Positions 18,950-30,810 of a stretch of 64,000 bases of DNA are shown here, one piece after another (position 1 is the first letter of the stretch; each line of letters begins with the position of its first letter). A program made the position numbers and the translations under genes. The notes beneath the pieces are model-generated. The model made no database searches, was not told the origin of the DNA, and saw nothing but the letters and a program-made list of their open reading frames with translations. Source of the stretch: Chrysophaeum taylorii (taxonomy: Eukaryota > Sar > Pelagophyceae > Pelagomonadales > Pelagomonadaceae). The stretch covers positions 124,001-188,000 of the forward strand of contig JAQMWT010000356.1 in assembly GCA_029834535.1 (NCBI GenBank). The letters run 5' to 3'.

Positions 18950-21900
18950 TTTTTTCTGTCTCTCTCGCACCAAAGGGAAGGAGAGGAGAGGGTAAAGTGA
19001 TGTGGAGGATCCTCCAAAGACTTTGGATTGCAGCGACAGGGAAGGGGCTGAGAGGTGGCCTGTGTCTTCCAGAGGCGAAGGGGACAAGCAAAAAGCTGTA
19101 GCTTCGTCTCGTCGTGATCGGATAGGCGCAATGAGCTTGTGCGCATGATGGTGGTGGTGCGCTTACCCGTGTCTTCATGATGTGCCTTTGTGTCCTGTGG
19201 TGGTGCTTCTGCGAACGGGACATATCTTAAGGATTGGTCCATCGGATGGGGTGCATCCTTTACGAATAAGACAGGAGCCAGTAGCAGTGCAAGGTCAGGT
19301 GACAGAACGTTTGCGTGGTCAACTAATTGAGCGTTGGACCTGAGCATCGTCTGCATAGTCTGGAACCGTGCTGTGCAGTTGGTTTGCGTTGTCTCGTCTG
19401 CTGCATCAATGAGCTGGCTGGTGTAGCTGGCCGTTGTGGTCTTATCATTCGTCTTGTCGTCCAATAGGGACTGCGAGATAGGACTCGTTGCTATGTGCGA
19501 GACTTTAAGTAGCTGTTGAGCAGTTGTTGAGAGCTGAGTGCTCTCTTGTCTGGCAGTTTCTGTTGTTGCTTTGGAGTTCCAGAGACATGATTGCGCAGCT
19601 TCAAACGTCTTGGCATTGGGGATTGCCATAAAGTAACTCGCAAGTTCAAAGTCGGACGTCGGATAATGCATCATCGAAAGACCTGTGAGGTCACCAATTG
19701 AAATACGCCCTCGTAAGGCGTGCGCGACGTGGTGCGGGCGCGAGCGACTTAGGTTGGTGATCTGAAGGTCGTGAGATACGTTGCGGCGCGCAGTGTCGGT
19801 TGAAATGACGAGTGTCGTAGTGTTAGATGCGGTGACGCGGAGAGCATCGAAAAGCGTGTCATGCTCCAAGAGCGAAAGCGCGTGATGCGGGTGGTCCGAA
19901 GTCAGTGCCAAAAGGAGTGTGGCTCGCGGCTGACCTGTCTGCAAGGTAGGGCAGATGGGCGCGTGAACTGAGATCCCGTGGTGGAGAGTATCCGGCCTGA
20001 AATGCTTGGGGTCCAGTGCGGGAATTCGAAAAGAGGGGTCGCCGAAGGAGAGTGCACTTGAACCAAGGGCGATGTAAGGGTCAGTCCTGCTGGGTGCATC
20101 CTCCTCAATAGCGGAGAAGCTGGGACCAGAGCGGTGAGTGCCGGAGTGACCAGGGTTGCCCTTAGGCGTGTAGAGCATTCGAAGGTGCGGGCATGTGACA
20201 TGCGCCCTCAAATGAGGAGTGACGTGCTGAGCGATAAGACGCTTTTGAGGGAGGCAACGTACGTGACTTGGGTGCATGTTTGTGGTGGAGCCGGCAGCTG
20301 GCGTGGAACGTTTGTCGCGCGTTCCAGTGATGCGAAAATGCTTACAGAAGTGGTTCAGTTGAAGCGAGTCTGTGCACAGTGCGCGGAGAATGTTTCCCGA
20401 GAGCGCAACGTCGATTTTCCGGAGGCAGCGCAAGCGTGTGGCGTCCAGAAGAGAGCTATGCAAGGGGGCACACAGGACCGAAGTGGTCGCAATGGAATCG
20501 TGCATAGTTTGCGGCTGATCGGGTCGTTCAGAACTCTCGAAATCTGTGTCTGTTACTGCAGCCATGGGGAAAGGTTTCCAGAGGCTTGGTCGCGGTGAGA
20601 CATAAGGATCGGTAGTCGAAAGGAGTGCGTCCTCTGACTGAGAGTTGGTGAGCGGGTGATCAGGTGTTGCGACTGGTGCTCGTGCGAAGACATCCATCAA
20701 ATCGCTATACGTTGGTCGCAGATGGGTCCATGCAACCTGCTGAGCAGTGTCATCCAGTGCATCCAACCGAGAAGGTGGATGGTGGGTGCAGCAGCAAGTG
20801 CCGGTGAGCGGCAGTGCGCGCCTGTCTTCGAGGAGGGGAGGCGGCGAGGCGGAACCAGCTTCGAAGTGATCGGGAGCTGCTGATCGAGAGATATTGAATA
20901 AGGCGGGAATGCTTTGTGAATCTGAGCTGATACCTGCAGGTGCGATGAGTGCCTGCGAGTATGTTGACCGTGGGACCGTTGACGGCGTGCTTTGTCCTTG
21001 TGGGTTCGGCATTGCGGGGGTCATTGGTGGTGTTTGGATCAGGCGGCTGATCTGGAATGGTCGAGGAGACCACCTTCGAGACTTGTGAAGTGGGTCTTGC
21101 TACTTCGCTGTATGCATCATACCAGGGGACTGAATCAGAGGGGATGTTGTCAGTGGCCTGCGGCTCTTGCGCCCGGTGCATGGAATACGGCGGAGCTTTA
21201 GATTCTTGGGTGTGGTTGCCATAGTCGATGTAGGCGTAATACTCGGGAACATCTCGAGGTGTCTTGGTCTTTGACTTGTCGAAAGTGGGAACGAGATAGC
21301 TTGGTGTTTCTTCGACAAGATTGCTTCCTGGGCCGTTGTGCCCGAAGAGAGAAGAAGCCCTTATGCATGTCTTGGCAGCATGATGGTGAGCATGACCATC
21401 TGGCAAAGAGCTGTCTTTTGATAGTTCGGAACTTGTCGACTCTCGATGTGGGTGGTTTTGATTATTGGTGGGACTTTGCACGAGGTGATCGTCGCTGATG
21501 GTAGGGGAAAGGTCGCCGGTGTTGAATGTACGCCCTCGCAACTCGGACGCGGGGATGTGGTCGAGTTGGAATGAACCAGGTAGTTGATAAGGCGAGCGGG
21601 TGCAAAGTGGTTCAGGGGGTGCCAAAGAGGCGAAGAGTGAGTGGGTAGAGGAGGAGGGGCCAGAGATGGCGGGGGTTTGAGAACAGATAGGCGGAGTGGG
21701 TGGTGAACCAGGAGAACCAGGTCCGGGGCATCCGTGGAGGTGGTGATGATACTCGGGGAAAATCGGGGGAGAGGCATTGGAGGTTGGTTCGGAAGGGGAT
21801 GAGGGTTGGTTGTGGATGGGGAAAGGAGGTAAAAGACGCGATGCAGCATCTTGGGTGGGGGGAGTGGCATCCAATGAGGTAAGAATGGTTTGGAGGACGG

Positions 21901-23154
21901 CGTTGGTTTCAAGGTGGGAGCTGCGGATGTCAGCGTGGGCAGTTTCGAGTGCCTTGAGCTGGGTGTGGGTTATATGGTGTTCGGCTTGGGTGGAGACCAG
22001 CTCGTCGGCTTGGATGGCGAGCTGGGCAGTGGCGAAAGCCAGGGCGGCGTCGGTGGTGGTGAGTTTGTTGGCTGTAGAGGACAAAGCGTCATCCTTGCGA
22101 ATGTGCAGAGCCTTGGTTGCGGCCAATTCAGCGGTTTGGTAGCGGAATGCAGCCGTAGTGGCGGCAAACTCGCAGACGGAGGTGCATTGGAACTTGGAGA
22201 AAGGTGGTGGAGTGTTGCTTGAGTGGGGACTCGAGTGGGGACGGAGGAATGGTCGTAGTCGTAGAATGCATAGTCACGCGGGTGAAGGTGCAAATCGGGG
22301 GAACAGCGACTTTCGAAAGGTGATGAAGGTCTGTCAGGAGGGTCCGATGGTGGGGCGGCAGGAACTTGAGCCGCGGAAGGAGCTGTGGTAGAAATGGAAG
22401 TGCCGGGGCCGTCGTGGCCGTAGGTGGCATGGTCTTGTGGATGGAGAGGAAAGTCCGGAGGAGAGCGACTTGCGGAAGATGATGGATATCGGACAAGGGA
22501 ATCCGACAGTGGGGCGGCATGAGCTTGAGCCGCGGTGGGGGCTTGGTCAGGGATGAAGGTGCCGGGGCCGTCATGGCCGTATATGGCATGATCATCAATG
22601 AGATGGGTGGTGCGGCGAGGGGGTTGACGAGGATGTTGGGGAACTACAAGTTGTATAGGTGGTGTAGCGGGAGTCGCCGATAGTGGGGAGTTAGGCTCCA
22701 GTGAAGGAGGTGGAGGCTCCGGTGGGGTTGGCGGAGTGAAGGGAGCAATGGTTATTGGTGGTGGTGTGTTCAACATTGCTGGTGCGATGTTTGAACAAGG
22801 TGGAGTGTCCTCGTGAATGTGGGGTATGCCAGGTTGTGGAGTAACCTTGGCTATGCCTGGGTCCGGAGGGAAGGCAGTGGGGTCTGAGACTTTGCCGTGG
22901 GGTGTTTGACATCCGGTGGGGTTGTCGGCAGGAGAGGGGGTGACCATCGAGATGATCGGGTCTTGGGTCGCGACTTCGTGAGAAGTTCGCTTTTGCTCGA
23001 GGGGGGTTGCCGTAGGAACAGCTGGTTGGGGAGCTTGTTCAAGTTGCTCGTCTTGATCGAGTTGCACTTCTTGATCAAGTTGCTCGTCTTGATCATTTGC
23101 GGCAGTGAGTTTGGCTCTGATATCAGCGTAACCAGCAGCGATTTTGGCTTGCAA
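18950..23154 (-). pseudogene. Broken proline/serine-rich large ORF
   Basis: The minus strand is open almost throughout, in three successive frames: 23154-21970, 22126-20750 and 21024 to about 18950. Their overlaps (about 150 and 270 bp) suggest one original reading frame of about 1,400 codons broken by two frameshifts, or sequencing indels. An extra open frame at 23189-23626 may be its N-terminal part. The start has a Gln/Asp/Leu coiled-coil-like run (EQLDQEVQLDQDEQLEQ); the middle is proline-rich with degenerate repeats around GHDGPG; the last 700 residues are Ser/Thr/His-rich without motifs I know. It may be a gag-like or structural protein of an unrecognised element. No polymerase or integrase is nearby. 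The open frame continues past 18950 into the PH gene, but that part is a shadow. Confidence 0.4.
22240..22600 (-). repeat. In-frame tandem repeat, about 160 bp period
   Basis: The segment has two clear and one partial copy of a unit containing, on the plus strand, GTGCCGGGGCCGTCGTGGCC, a GTGGGGCGGCA block and a TTGAGCCGCGG block. It encodes repeated GHDGPGTxI ... AAQxxAAPxSD ... SPxxxLHPxDxAxYxxD units in the proline-rich ORF. A diverged copy occurs near 21330 (GHNGPGSN). Confidence 0.7.
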
Positions 23155-23703
23155 GGCAGCATTATCAGCGGCATGTCGATCTAAGATATCATCTAGGAGC
23201 TGGTTGAGCGGTTGCCAGAAAGCTTGTGGGTCTTGTGGTGTAGCGAATGGCTTCGCTACTTCCAGACTCGTGACTTGTGGGTCTTGAGTCGCCGTCGTTT
23301 TCGGGGTTGCTTTTTGCGCGTTGTTGGTTGCCTTTCACACTTTGTTCACACTTGTTCACCAGTAGCAAGCGATGAAACTTGACTACGGTCTTAAAACTTT
23401 CAGGAACTTCAGGAGATTGCTCTTGCCTGGAAATCCTGAGCCTTTTTCCGAGACGTCGATCGAGATCGATGTCTTTCGGAGGACGTTTCTCTACCAGTAC
23501 CGGACTGGGCCCAGAACCTAGAGAACAGTAAAAATCACTGTGCCTCTGGTAGAGAATGATGGCAGTGGTAGTGCTGCCTTTCGTCCTGTCCTCTAACGAC
23601 ACAAAGAGCAGCACGGTGTGCGACACAGCGTTTAGTGGTTGTAAGTGTGGTGGTGATGAAGGTTAAGGGGAAAGGGGGGGGGTTCCTAACCCTAAATGGA
23701 ATT

Positions 23704-23748
23704 TCCCTTACTACTAATCGACAGATGTTTGTTTGTCTGTTTCAAAAG
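23704..23748 (+). mobile_element. Isolated Helitron-type 5' end
   Basis: CTTACTACTAATCGACAGAT followed by a TGTT/TGTC run matches the left end of the Helitron relics at 4748, 35118 and 36048. Here it is followed not by helicase sequence but by the 23749-24697 repeat array. It may be the left end of relic copy 2, split from its helicase part. Confidence 0.5.
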
Positions 23749-24697
23749 GAAGGGTAGGAATGCCGGTCCTGGTGTGTGCGAGTGCCCGGGGCTATATATA
23801 CCCCTGTGCTTCCCCATCATAGTGAAACGTGAACATCTGGGGCGAGTCAAGCATGTATGTGTACGCGAGACGATGGGGACCCAGCAGACGACGACGCCAT
23901 CTGCTTAAGATGAACATCTGCGTCGGAGATGAACACCCGGTCCTGGTAAGTGAAAGCGCCCAGATGAGGGGGGTCTAGTGTTTGTGCTAGACGACGGGGC
24001 TCCAGCAGTTGGCGATGGCAACTGCTTCGAAGGCACTCACACACTCCTTGCGGCGCAGCGGTGGGGCGGATTCGAACGCGCGATCCACCTCGAGCGCTTT
24101 AAGGGCCCATAACCAAAAGGTAAGGTAGGAATGCCGGTCCTGGTGTGTGTGAGTGCCCGGGGCTATATATACCCCTGTGCTTCCCCATCATAGTGAAACG
24201 TGAACATCTGGGGCGAGTCAAGCATGTATGTGTATGCGAGACGATGGGGACCCAGCAGACGACGACGCCATCTGCTTAAGATGAACATCTGCGTCGGAGA
24301 TGAAAACCCGGTCCTGGTAAGTGAAAGCGCCCAGATGAACATCTGGGGCGAGTCAAGCATGTATGTGTCAAGCATGTATGTGTATGCGAGACGATGGGGA
24401 CCCAGCAGACGACGACGCCATCTGCTTAAGATGAACATCTGCGTCGGAGATGAAAACCCGGTCCTGGTAAGTGAAAGCGCCCAGATGAGGGGGGTCTAGT
24501 GTTTGTGCTAGACGACGGGGCTCCAGCAGATGGTACGCAACTGCTTCGTAGACACTCACACACTCCTTGCGACGCAGCGGTGGAGCGGATTCGAACGCGC
24601 GATCCACCTCGAGCGCTTTAAGGGCCCATAACCAAAAGGTAAGGTAGGAATGCCGGTCCTGGCGTGTGTGAGTGCCCGGGGCTATATATACCCCTGT
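23749..24697. repeat. TATA-bearing tandem repeat array
   Basis: Two long units (about 23749-24117 and 24118-24640) and the start of a third share the same sequence. Each begins GGAATGCCGGTCCTGG, then CCCGGGGCTATATATACCCC, an inverted repeat around a TATA box. A 135-bp subunit (CATCTGGGGCGAGTCAAGCA to GTAAGTGAAAGCGCCCAGAT) is present once in unit 1 and twice in unit 2. It is followed by two hairpins: GTCTAG...CTAGAC and, in unit 1, GCAGTTG...CAACTGC. Units end GGCCCATAACCAAAAGG. Short minus-strand frames exist but differ between units, so I doubt it is protein coding. Confidence 0.8.
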
Positions 24698-24887
24698 GTG
24701 TTTGTCTGTCTGTCTGTTTGCTTGTTTGTTTGTCTTTAAATGCCGACTGCGAAGAGGGGGGTGTGTGTGGGGAGCATGAAGGATGTGGGTGGGTTTGTGG
24801 GGTATGAGGGATGTGCCTGACGGGCGGAGATAAGTACGCGGGACCTAGTCGGGGTCATCGCCGAGGCGTGGGGCATGCGAAGAGAGG
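24698..24887. other. TGTC/TGTT tract and spacer
   Basis: A TGTC/TGTT simple repeat runs to about 24735, as in the leaders of the Helitron relics. It is followed by unique G-rich sequence. No gene seen. Confidence 0.6.
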
Positions 24888-25857
24888 AGTTGTTTGTCCC
24901 CCGATTTAGGGTAAGGATCAGGTAGGCCCGCGAGCTAGACAGTGATCCTCCAAGCCGTCTACGGCGACCTCGCAGACTATTTCCACGACCCGCGGCGGCT
25001 CTTTTAGCCAGCGCGCCATTCTCACGCCCCGTCGAAAAAATGTTGTCGATGCTGACAACGCGCGCATGACCGCGGCCTTTTTTTCCCGGAGACGAGGCGT
25101 CGGAGTTCTTTTCGGCCGACTAGGTTGGGTCGGAAGACGACGCCTCGCTCTTTACAGTCGAGTTTTCGACTCCCTGACAACCAACGGCATGCTGACTTTG
25201 ATCGCGAGCTTAAAGTCTTCGCAACCTCGACCCGTCGCACGGCCACTGCAACGGTACCAGATACATGATCGATCGTGTCGTGTCACCGAGGCTCCTCAAA
25301 CCTGTATCCCTTAAGGCCCGCCGACGCCAAACGATCAACAAGAACCAGGGCCAGACGCCCCGCGAGGTCGGCGTCCTCTTGCCCACAAGCCCGTCTTCTG
25401 CCACGTCCAGCTCTACGTGGCTCTCTGTCGATCGGCAACCCCGAGGATATCCTCTTCTGGGTCGACGACTCCACCCTACCCCACACGTGCTGCGCAATAT
25501 CGATAAGCCCCCTCCCGGCGTCTACACGCGCACTATAGGTGAATTTACTGAGGATAGAGATTGGGATTAGGTGAATATAGTGACCAGGTGAACTTACTGG
25601 GACCAGGTGAACTTACTGGGGGTTTTAGAGTAAACTCAAAGGTTAGCGGGGTGTGCGGATCAAAGCACCTTGGATTGGCGGAGGCGAGAGCGACGAGCTC
25701 GAAGGAGTGGATGTGAGCACGAGTGGGTTTACGCCGAACTTACTGGGGTTAGAGATTTGGACTAGGTGAACTTACTGACCAGGTGAACTTACTGGGACTA
25801 GGTGAACTTATTGGGGTTAGAGATTGGGACTAGGTGAACTTACTGGCCTGCACTTGT
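24888..25857 (+). mobile_element. Helitron-type relic, copy 2
   Basis: Shares with copy 1 the sequence from CCCGATTTAGGGTAAGGATC to the right end GGCCTGCACTTGT. The helicase remnants are in the same order (around 24942-25080, 25190-25260 and 25275-25540, including TINKNQGQTPREVGVLLP and QLYVALCR-like sequence) with frame breaks. The 3' part again consists of AGGTGAACTTACTGGG repeats. The left-end signature is absent here and may be the one at 23704. Confidence 0.7.
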
Positions 25858-27230
25858 AGGATAACTAACTAACTAACTGAGTCGTGTAGACGCGGCAGTG
25901 GACTGCTCAAGATTTCTGAACGACGAGCAAGCAACATCGGCCGAACACTGACCCTGACAGAACGATGCCTCGGGGGAGGGAGGGACCTTCAGCAGCGAAA
26001 GCGCATCGCGACAAGCGTGCTGAGGAACAGCAGATAGCTGTGAAACAGAGGCGACGCTGCAGAGGCTCGAAGGGCCTTCTTCCAGCAGCAGCGACCAGCT
26101 GCGAAGAAACGAGCCAAGTCCGTCAGGGACAACGGTGGAGTGCGTGACGACGAGGACGACGTACACAATGAGGTGATGTCAGAAGCAGAACAGGTCAGGC
26201 CAACTCCTGTCAGAAGTACCGACCCGAGCGACCTCGACGTCGACGCGACCGATATTAAGAATCCAAGCAATTCGTGTGGGCTCGGCGCCTTCGACCTGCA
26301 AGAGTAGTACAGAGCTCTAGCGTCGGGTTTTGTACCGACAGCACTCGATCGCGAAGGCGTCATGAGCTCCTGCGCGGATGGACAATTATGTCTCGTTCTT
26401 CGGCTGACTGTAGTCGCTCTTGGCCCCAAGGAATTGTCCTCCGTCCTGCGGAAGCCGACACGACGCTCTGTTCGCATGTGCGAATGGGCGACTCGGTAGT
26501 CGACCTCTTGTTGGCCCCGTCGCACTACAGGGATGGGCTTGGCGTCGCGGCTTCGGAAAAACCGCCCTCTTGGTTTCGGATCGTAGGCAATGCGGATTTC
26601 GCCGCCGACGACGTGATGCGCAGTCTTATCGACGACGAGCAAAAAAATGACGGAATGCGGACGCCGACGGCAGAACACAAGAGGTGGGCGACGGGCACTG
26701 TGGCTACCGCGGTAGCGTGCGGCAGGTTCTCCTCCTGAAATGCGGAATTTTTTGCGTCGACGCAACCACTGCTGCGCACGTCGAGATGTCACGCGATGTG
26801 GTTGCAAGAGGAATGGAGGACAACCCTGACGCCATCGTCAAGAAGCTGTCGCTCGACCCCGACTTCGCGGAGCACGTTGTTGCAAGGAGGAGGCCATCCG
26901 ATCTTCGTGGACCCGTCGACTGACTACTCAGGCCTGCTGTAGACCGCCACTACTGGTTCGGCGGCACCGACTCGATGGAAGGTCTAGTTGGCCCAGGCCA
27001 ATGTTTTTTACTCGACATCGCTTTTGGACGGACATCGCTGTTCGGAGATCCAACGCTGATGGGACCTTCCTTCGAAGACGTGCCGATCAGACGCTGGATC
27101 TCCGAGAGTCTTGATGACCTGGTATTTTTTAAGCACGACGGCAGAGTTCACTACACACATCCTGTGCAAGCGTCGAACTTGAGCAGGCTGCCATCACAGT
27201 ACATAGATGGCTACCCGTAGCCTGGTTATT
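25858..27230. other. Region with unassigned ORF fragments
   Basis: The plus strand has short consecutive open stretches (26274-26738, 26684-26923 and 26975-27220) with moderately protein-like translations, such as SRDVVARGMEDNPDAIVKKL and FFKHDGRVHYTHPVQASNLS. They might be remains of one gene or a transposon-encoded protein, but I recognise no family. A (TTTA)n tract at 27226-27245 closes the region. CTAA tandem units lie at 25861-25880 next to the Helitron end. Confidence 0.35.
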
Positions 27231-28703
27231 TATTTATTTATTTATGCGCTCGCAACGAGCGACACTTAGTGCTAATGCTCGCGCTTGCCGCATTGACGGA
27301 AGATACACAGTGCGCAAGCTAGATAGGGCGCGGGAGTGCGAGGTGCGAGCTCGACCAATCAGCGTCGAGACGAGGACGAACTTCCCTGTCTTTTCGCACA
27401 CCAAAACAATAGAATTTCTCGAGCTCGCGCTATAAAACCAGATCCGCAGAACCTTGATGCATTGGGGCCAACTCCCGGAAGGTCTTTGAATTATTATTAT
27501 TATCGCTCTAACTTCTTTCTCCTTAGAGGAATCCCGCCGCCTCCAGAAGATTCGTCAACATCTCCACACCATCGAGCCGCCGAGCCCAGCACCTGCATCC
27601 GCACCTTGGTGTGTCCGACGACGAGATGTTCACGCGCGCGCGTGTTCAAAGCTATACGTGTCCTCATCATCATCTCTTCGGTCGAGCTTGTGGTCTTCGT
27701 TCGCGGTCCCCGGGACCGCGCTTACCGTTCTCTACAAAAAAAAAAAAAAAAACTGCAGGATCGAACGCGCGCTCTTCGCTTTCGAGGGAGTCGGTGGAAG
27801 CAACGACACACTCCAGTGTTGCGTATTGACGCGTGCTTCGGCTGGTGCGGAGGCAAGAGAGTGGCGCCGTGTTGTATGTACAAAGCGGAAACACACCATA
27901 GCGAAGAAGAAGCTTAATGAACAAATCCGCCAAAAATGTGCAGTTGTACGAGGCGGCGCCTGACGAAAAGGAGGAGGCCACCTCGGTAGGTTCGAGGGTC
28001 TGCGAGTTGCGAATCCACCATACTCCGGAATCCGCAGGCCGTAGTATGAAGAAGGAGAATGAATGCCAGCTTGTCGAGAAAATGAATACCTGTATGTACG
28101 ACGACGAAGGGGGCATTGCCATTACGGCATAGCTTGGCCTCAACATCTCGCGCGAAAAAAAAAGCCAACCAAGAGACACGGTGCGTGTTGGCAAGCCACT
28201 CGGTTCCTGCGAAGACCACGAGGCAATTTTTTTGGGCTAGACTCGACGAGGACAAGCAGCGGTGTCGACTTTGAGACATCATAAATCAACTTCTAAGCGA
28301 CATGATTTTTTTTTGCGCGAGACAACAGCAAACGCGAACTAGAGTGCAACATCACGCTTGTTCCCTTCCCGTTGGAAACATACTCGCAAGTAAAGGTCGT
28401 CAGACTGGCTGTTACTCACTGGTCCACCTTGTCGGCCGCAATTTTGGAACCTCTGCTTTGGAATGTCAGTTGCGGATGCTTTTCTTTTTCACCAGAAAGA
28501 AAACCCGTGCGGTGTTCCGGTCCGGAGTCAGTAAAAAGTGACCAGCACAGGCCATGGGGCGTAGGTTGATCCCAACACGAATCACAGGGCCAAGAGACGA
28601 GGGGGAGAGTTGAAGCCTGCCACCACCACCACGGAGACCGCGATGTGACTGCAAACCACCTCGTCGTTGACTTTTTAGGCCGTATGACCCTTGGCCACCC
28701 CCA
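27231..28703. other. Gene-poor region
   Basis: Only short, compositionally odd frames occur. A poly-A tract lies at about 27736-27752. I see no RNA gene, domain or terminal repeat. Confidence 0.45.
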
Positions 28704-28957
28704 CTCCCGGGCGGGCCGGTTGGCAGCCGGAACGTTCGCAGTGGGACGGGTTATGGCCGGGGGGCGAAGACGGAAGGTTATCGACGAGTTGGTTGTCAGC
28801 ACATCGCGGTCTCCTCGTCGCATGGCGACAAGCTTGATGGTCACTCTCCGCCGACCGACCTTTCGGCGCTCCTCGTCTACAGGCCCGTGATTCCGGACTG
28901 GCTCCTGTCGGTCCGGCCGGGCTCCCATGCTCGGGAGAGGTCTGAAGTTAGTTAGTT
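28704..28957. repeat. Dispersed 254-bp repeat, copy A
   Basis: Nearly identical to 48700-48953, starting CTCCCGGGCGGGCCGG and ending GGAGAGGTCTGAAGTTAGTT. Differences are a handful of single bases and small indels. Inside is a short frame on the minus strand (VDEERRKVGRRRVTIKLVAM) shared by both copies, too short to call a gene. The ends CTCCCGGGC and GCTCGGGAG are near-inverted repeats, so a small non-autonomous DNA element is possible. Confidence 0.8.
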
Positions 28958-30810
28958 TAGTTATGACCCTTGGCCCCCATTGGACCACGGTTTTAGGCGG
29001 CGAGGCGGTGATATTGTGGCATTATAAAAATACGAGGAAATAAGAGAGAGGGGAGCTTGGTGTTGTGCGTTCACCCCGCGTGCCACCATCGGTCCTGCCC
29101 GAGTCCTGACCACCGACTTTTCAAGCACGAACCGGAGTTATTGATTGCGCGACCCCCCCCCCCTCCTTCAGGGCCGCCGCCACGGTTATCCGCATCGGCC
29201 CCGAGCGCGCGAATGCAATCTACTCATCACCTCGATCGTGGTCATAAACACAGCGCCTGCGTTTCCAGGCGGCTGAATACCCCACTATGGGGTATCCTTC
29301 GACGTAGTAACTGTGCGGCGCTGTGAGTTTCGCGTGGCTCGGTTGCCACGCTTGCCGATGGTGAGTGATATTATTGCTCTTTTTTTTCCCCAAGCTGCTG
29401 CGAGTTGACCGGGATCTCGTCCTCGCGCGTGTTAGCAGGTCGACGATCCCGGGTGGGTAGGCCTCTGGCTAGTCTGGGCTCGAGGATCCTCGAGGCCCGC
29501 GTCGACGCGTGGTGCGCTGATGACCTGAAGGTCTGAAAGGAAGACTCGTCGCGCCGTCTGCAGGCGCTGAGGTGCATGGGGCATGGGATCCGCCGGAGAT
29601 GGGTCGTCGAGGCTGGAAGCGTTGGACGCTGATCTCTGGGTACGTTCATGGTCGTTTTATTGACGGCCTCGCCGTCAATTCTTCGTTACCAGAGTGCGGG
29701 GCCTCCACCTCTGTCGGCTCAGCTTTGAGCCGCGGCCATTCGCTCGCGAGGTACGCGCTTTCTCCGCGGCTCTGTATCGTGCGATCTCCTCATCCGTGAA
29801 CCGCTTGTGTTGTTACTTGTCCGTCGATTTTCCGATCGTAAGTAAGCTGGCAGATGGAACAGTTCGGGGGGGACCAATAACGGCGAAAAAGCAATCGGTC
29901 GCGCTTTTAATCCTTTGGTCGAAAAAGTACAGAGGCCGCGCTCCCAATAACCCGCGCAGGCGGCGAACCTCAATGACCTCGAAGAACTGCTGACTTGAAC
30001 GCTGCGTTATATTGTAGTTCTGACTTGAAGGCTGCACTTGTTTCTTATACAACAACAACCTGTCGCGCCGAGAAAAGTCCTAGAAAACAATCACCATGGT
30101 GACTTGTTGTCCTGACGTGTCACATAAGAACCAATCAGTGCCTTCAGAATGAGGAGGAGAAAAAAGGGTCCGAAAAAAAAAAAAAAGGCGGTGTCCGAAA
30201 GAAGGCCAGGGTTGATGGATGCCCTCGCACCAGAGGGCCTCGCAGAGTGGCAAATCGGTTGGCACTTGGTGCTCACCACAGGCGGGCGCGCGGGCGGGCG
30301 GGCGGGCAATGAGGAACCGTAGTAGGCTCCCTCCTGACAGATAGAGATGTCTCCCTCTCGACAGATAGAGATGTCTCCCTCCCGACAGATAGAGACGTAA
30401 GACCCCAGATTTTTTTTTTTTGTGTCCCGACTACGGCGGCGGCGGCTCTATGTACCAAGGGAAGGGTGTAATTTGAAGGCGGAGGGCGCCCAAAAGAAAG
30501 GGCCGAGTAGGAATATCATCAGAGTCGGGACAGTCATGATGATATGGTCGGAGGAGGCGCGACAATAGAAGAAGGGTGGCCGCGCGCTCAGGGGTAGGTC
30601 GTACAACACCTGCCTGGGGGCTTTTTTTTTGTGTGTGTGTGTGCGTGCGTGCGTGTGTGGTCGGTAAGTAAAGGCGTGCCGCCAACGTAGTATAAGAGCC
30701 ACCAGCGACGACGTATAATAATGTAATACGACGTTTCGTTTTGGGTTGGGCGCGTGCAATGATCTTTAAACTTTTGGTAAAAAAGGTCGGTCTTAATCTT
30801 TTTTTGTCTC
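28958..30810. other. Gene-poor region
   Basis: No convincing coding sequence. It contains poly-A at about 30175-30186, a GGGC-repeat run at 30285-30306 and a (GT)n tract near 30630-30658, apart from the minisatellite listed separately. The right end is the 3' flank of the bZIP-PAS gene. Confidence 0.5.
30328..30398. repeat. Minisatellite, three 24-bp units
   Basis: Three near-identical copies of GACAGATAGAGATGTCTCCC followed by a short C/T spacer. Confidence 0.85.

Noticed and set aside
24066-24100. tRNA gene suggested by a GTTCGAATCC-like B box on the minus strand of the repeat unit
   Set aside because: The T stem does not pair and no matching D arm or anticodon arm could be drawn.
23749-24697. 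CRISPR array
   Set aside because: Units are hundreds of bases long with internal subrepeats and TATA boxes, in a eukaryotic genome; no short repeat-spacer pattern.
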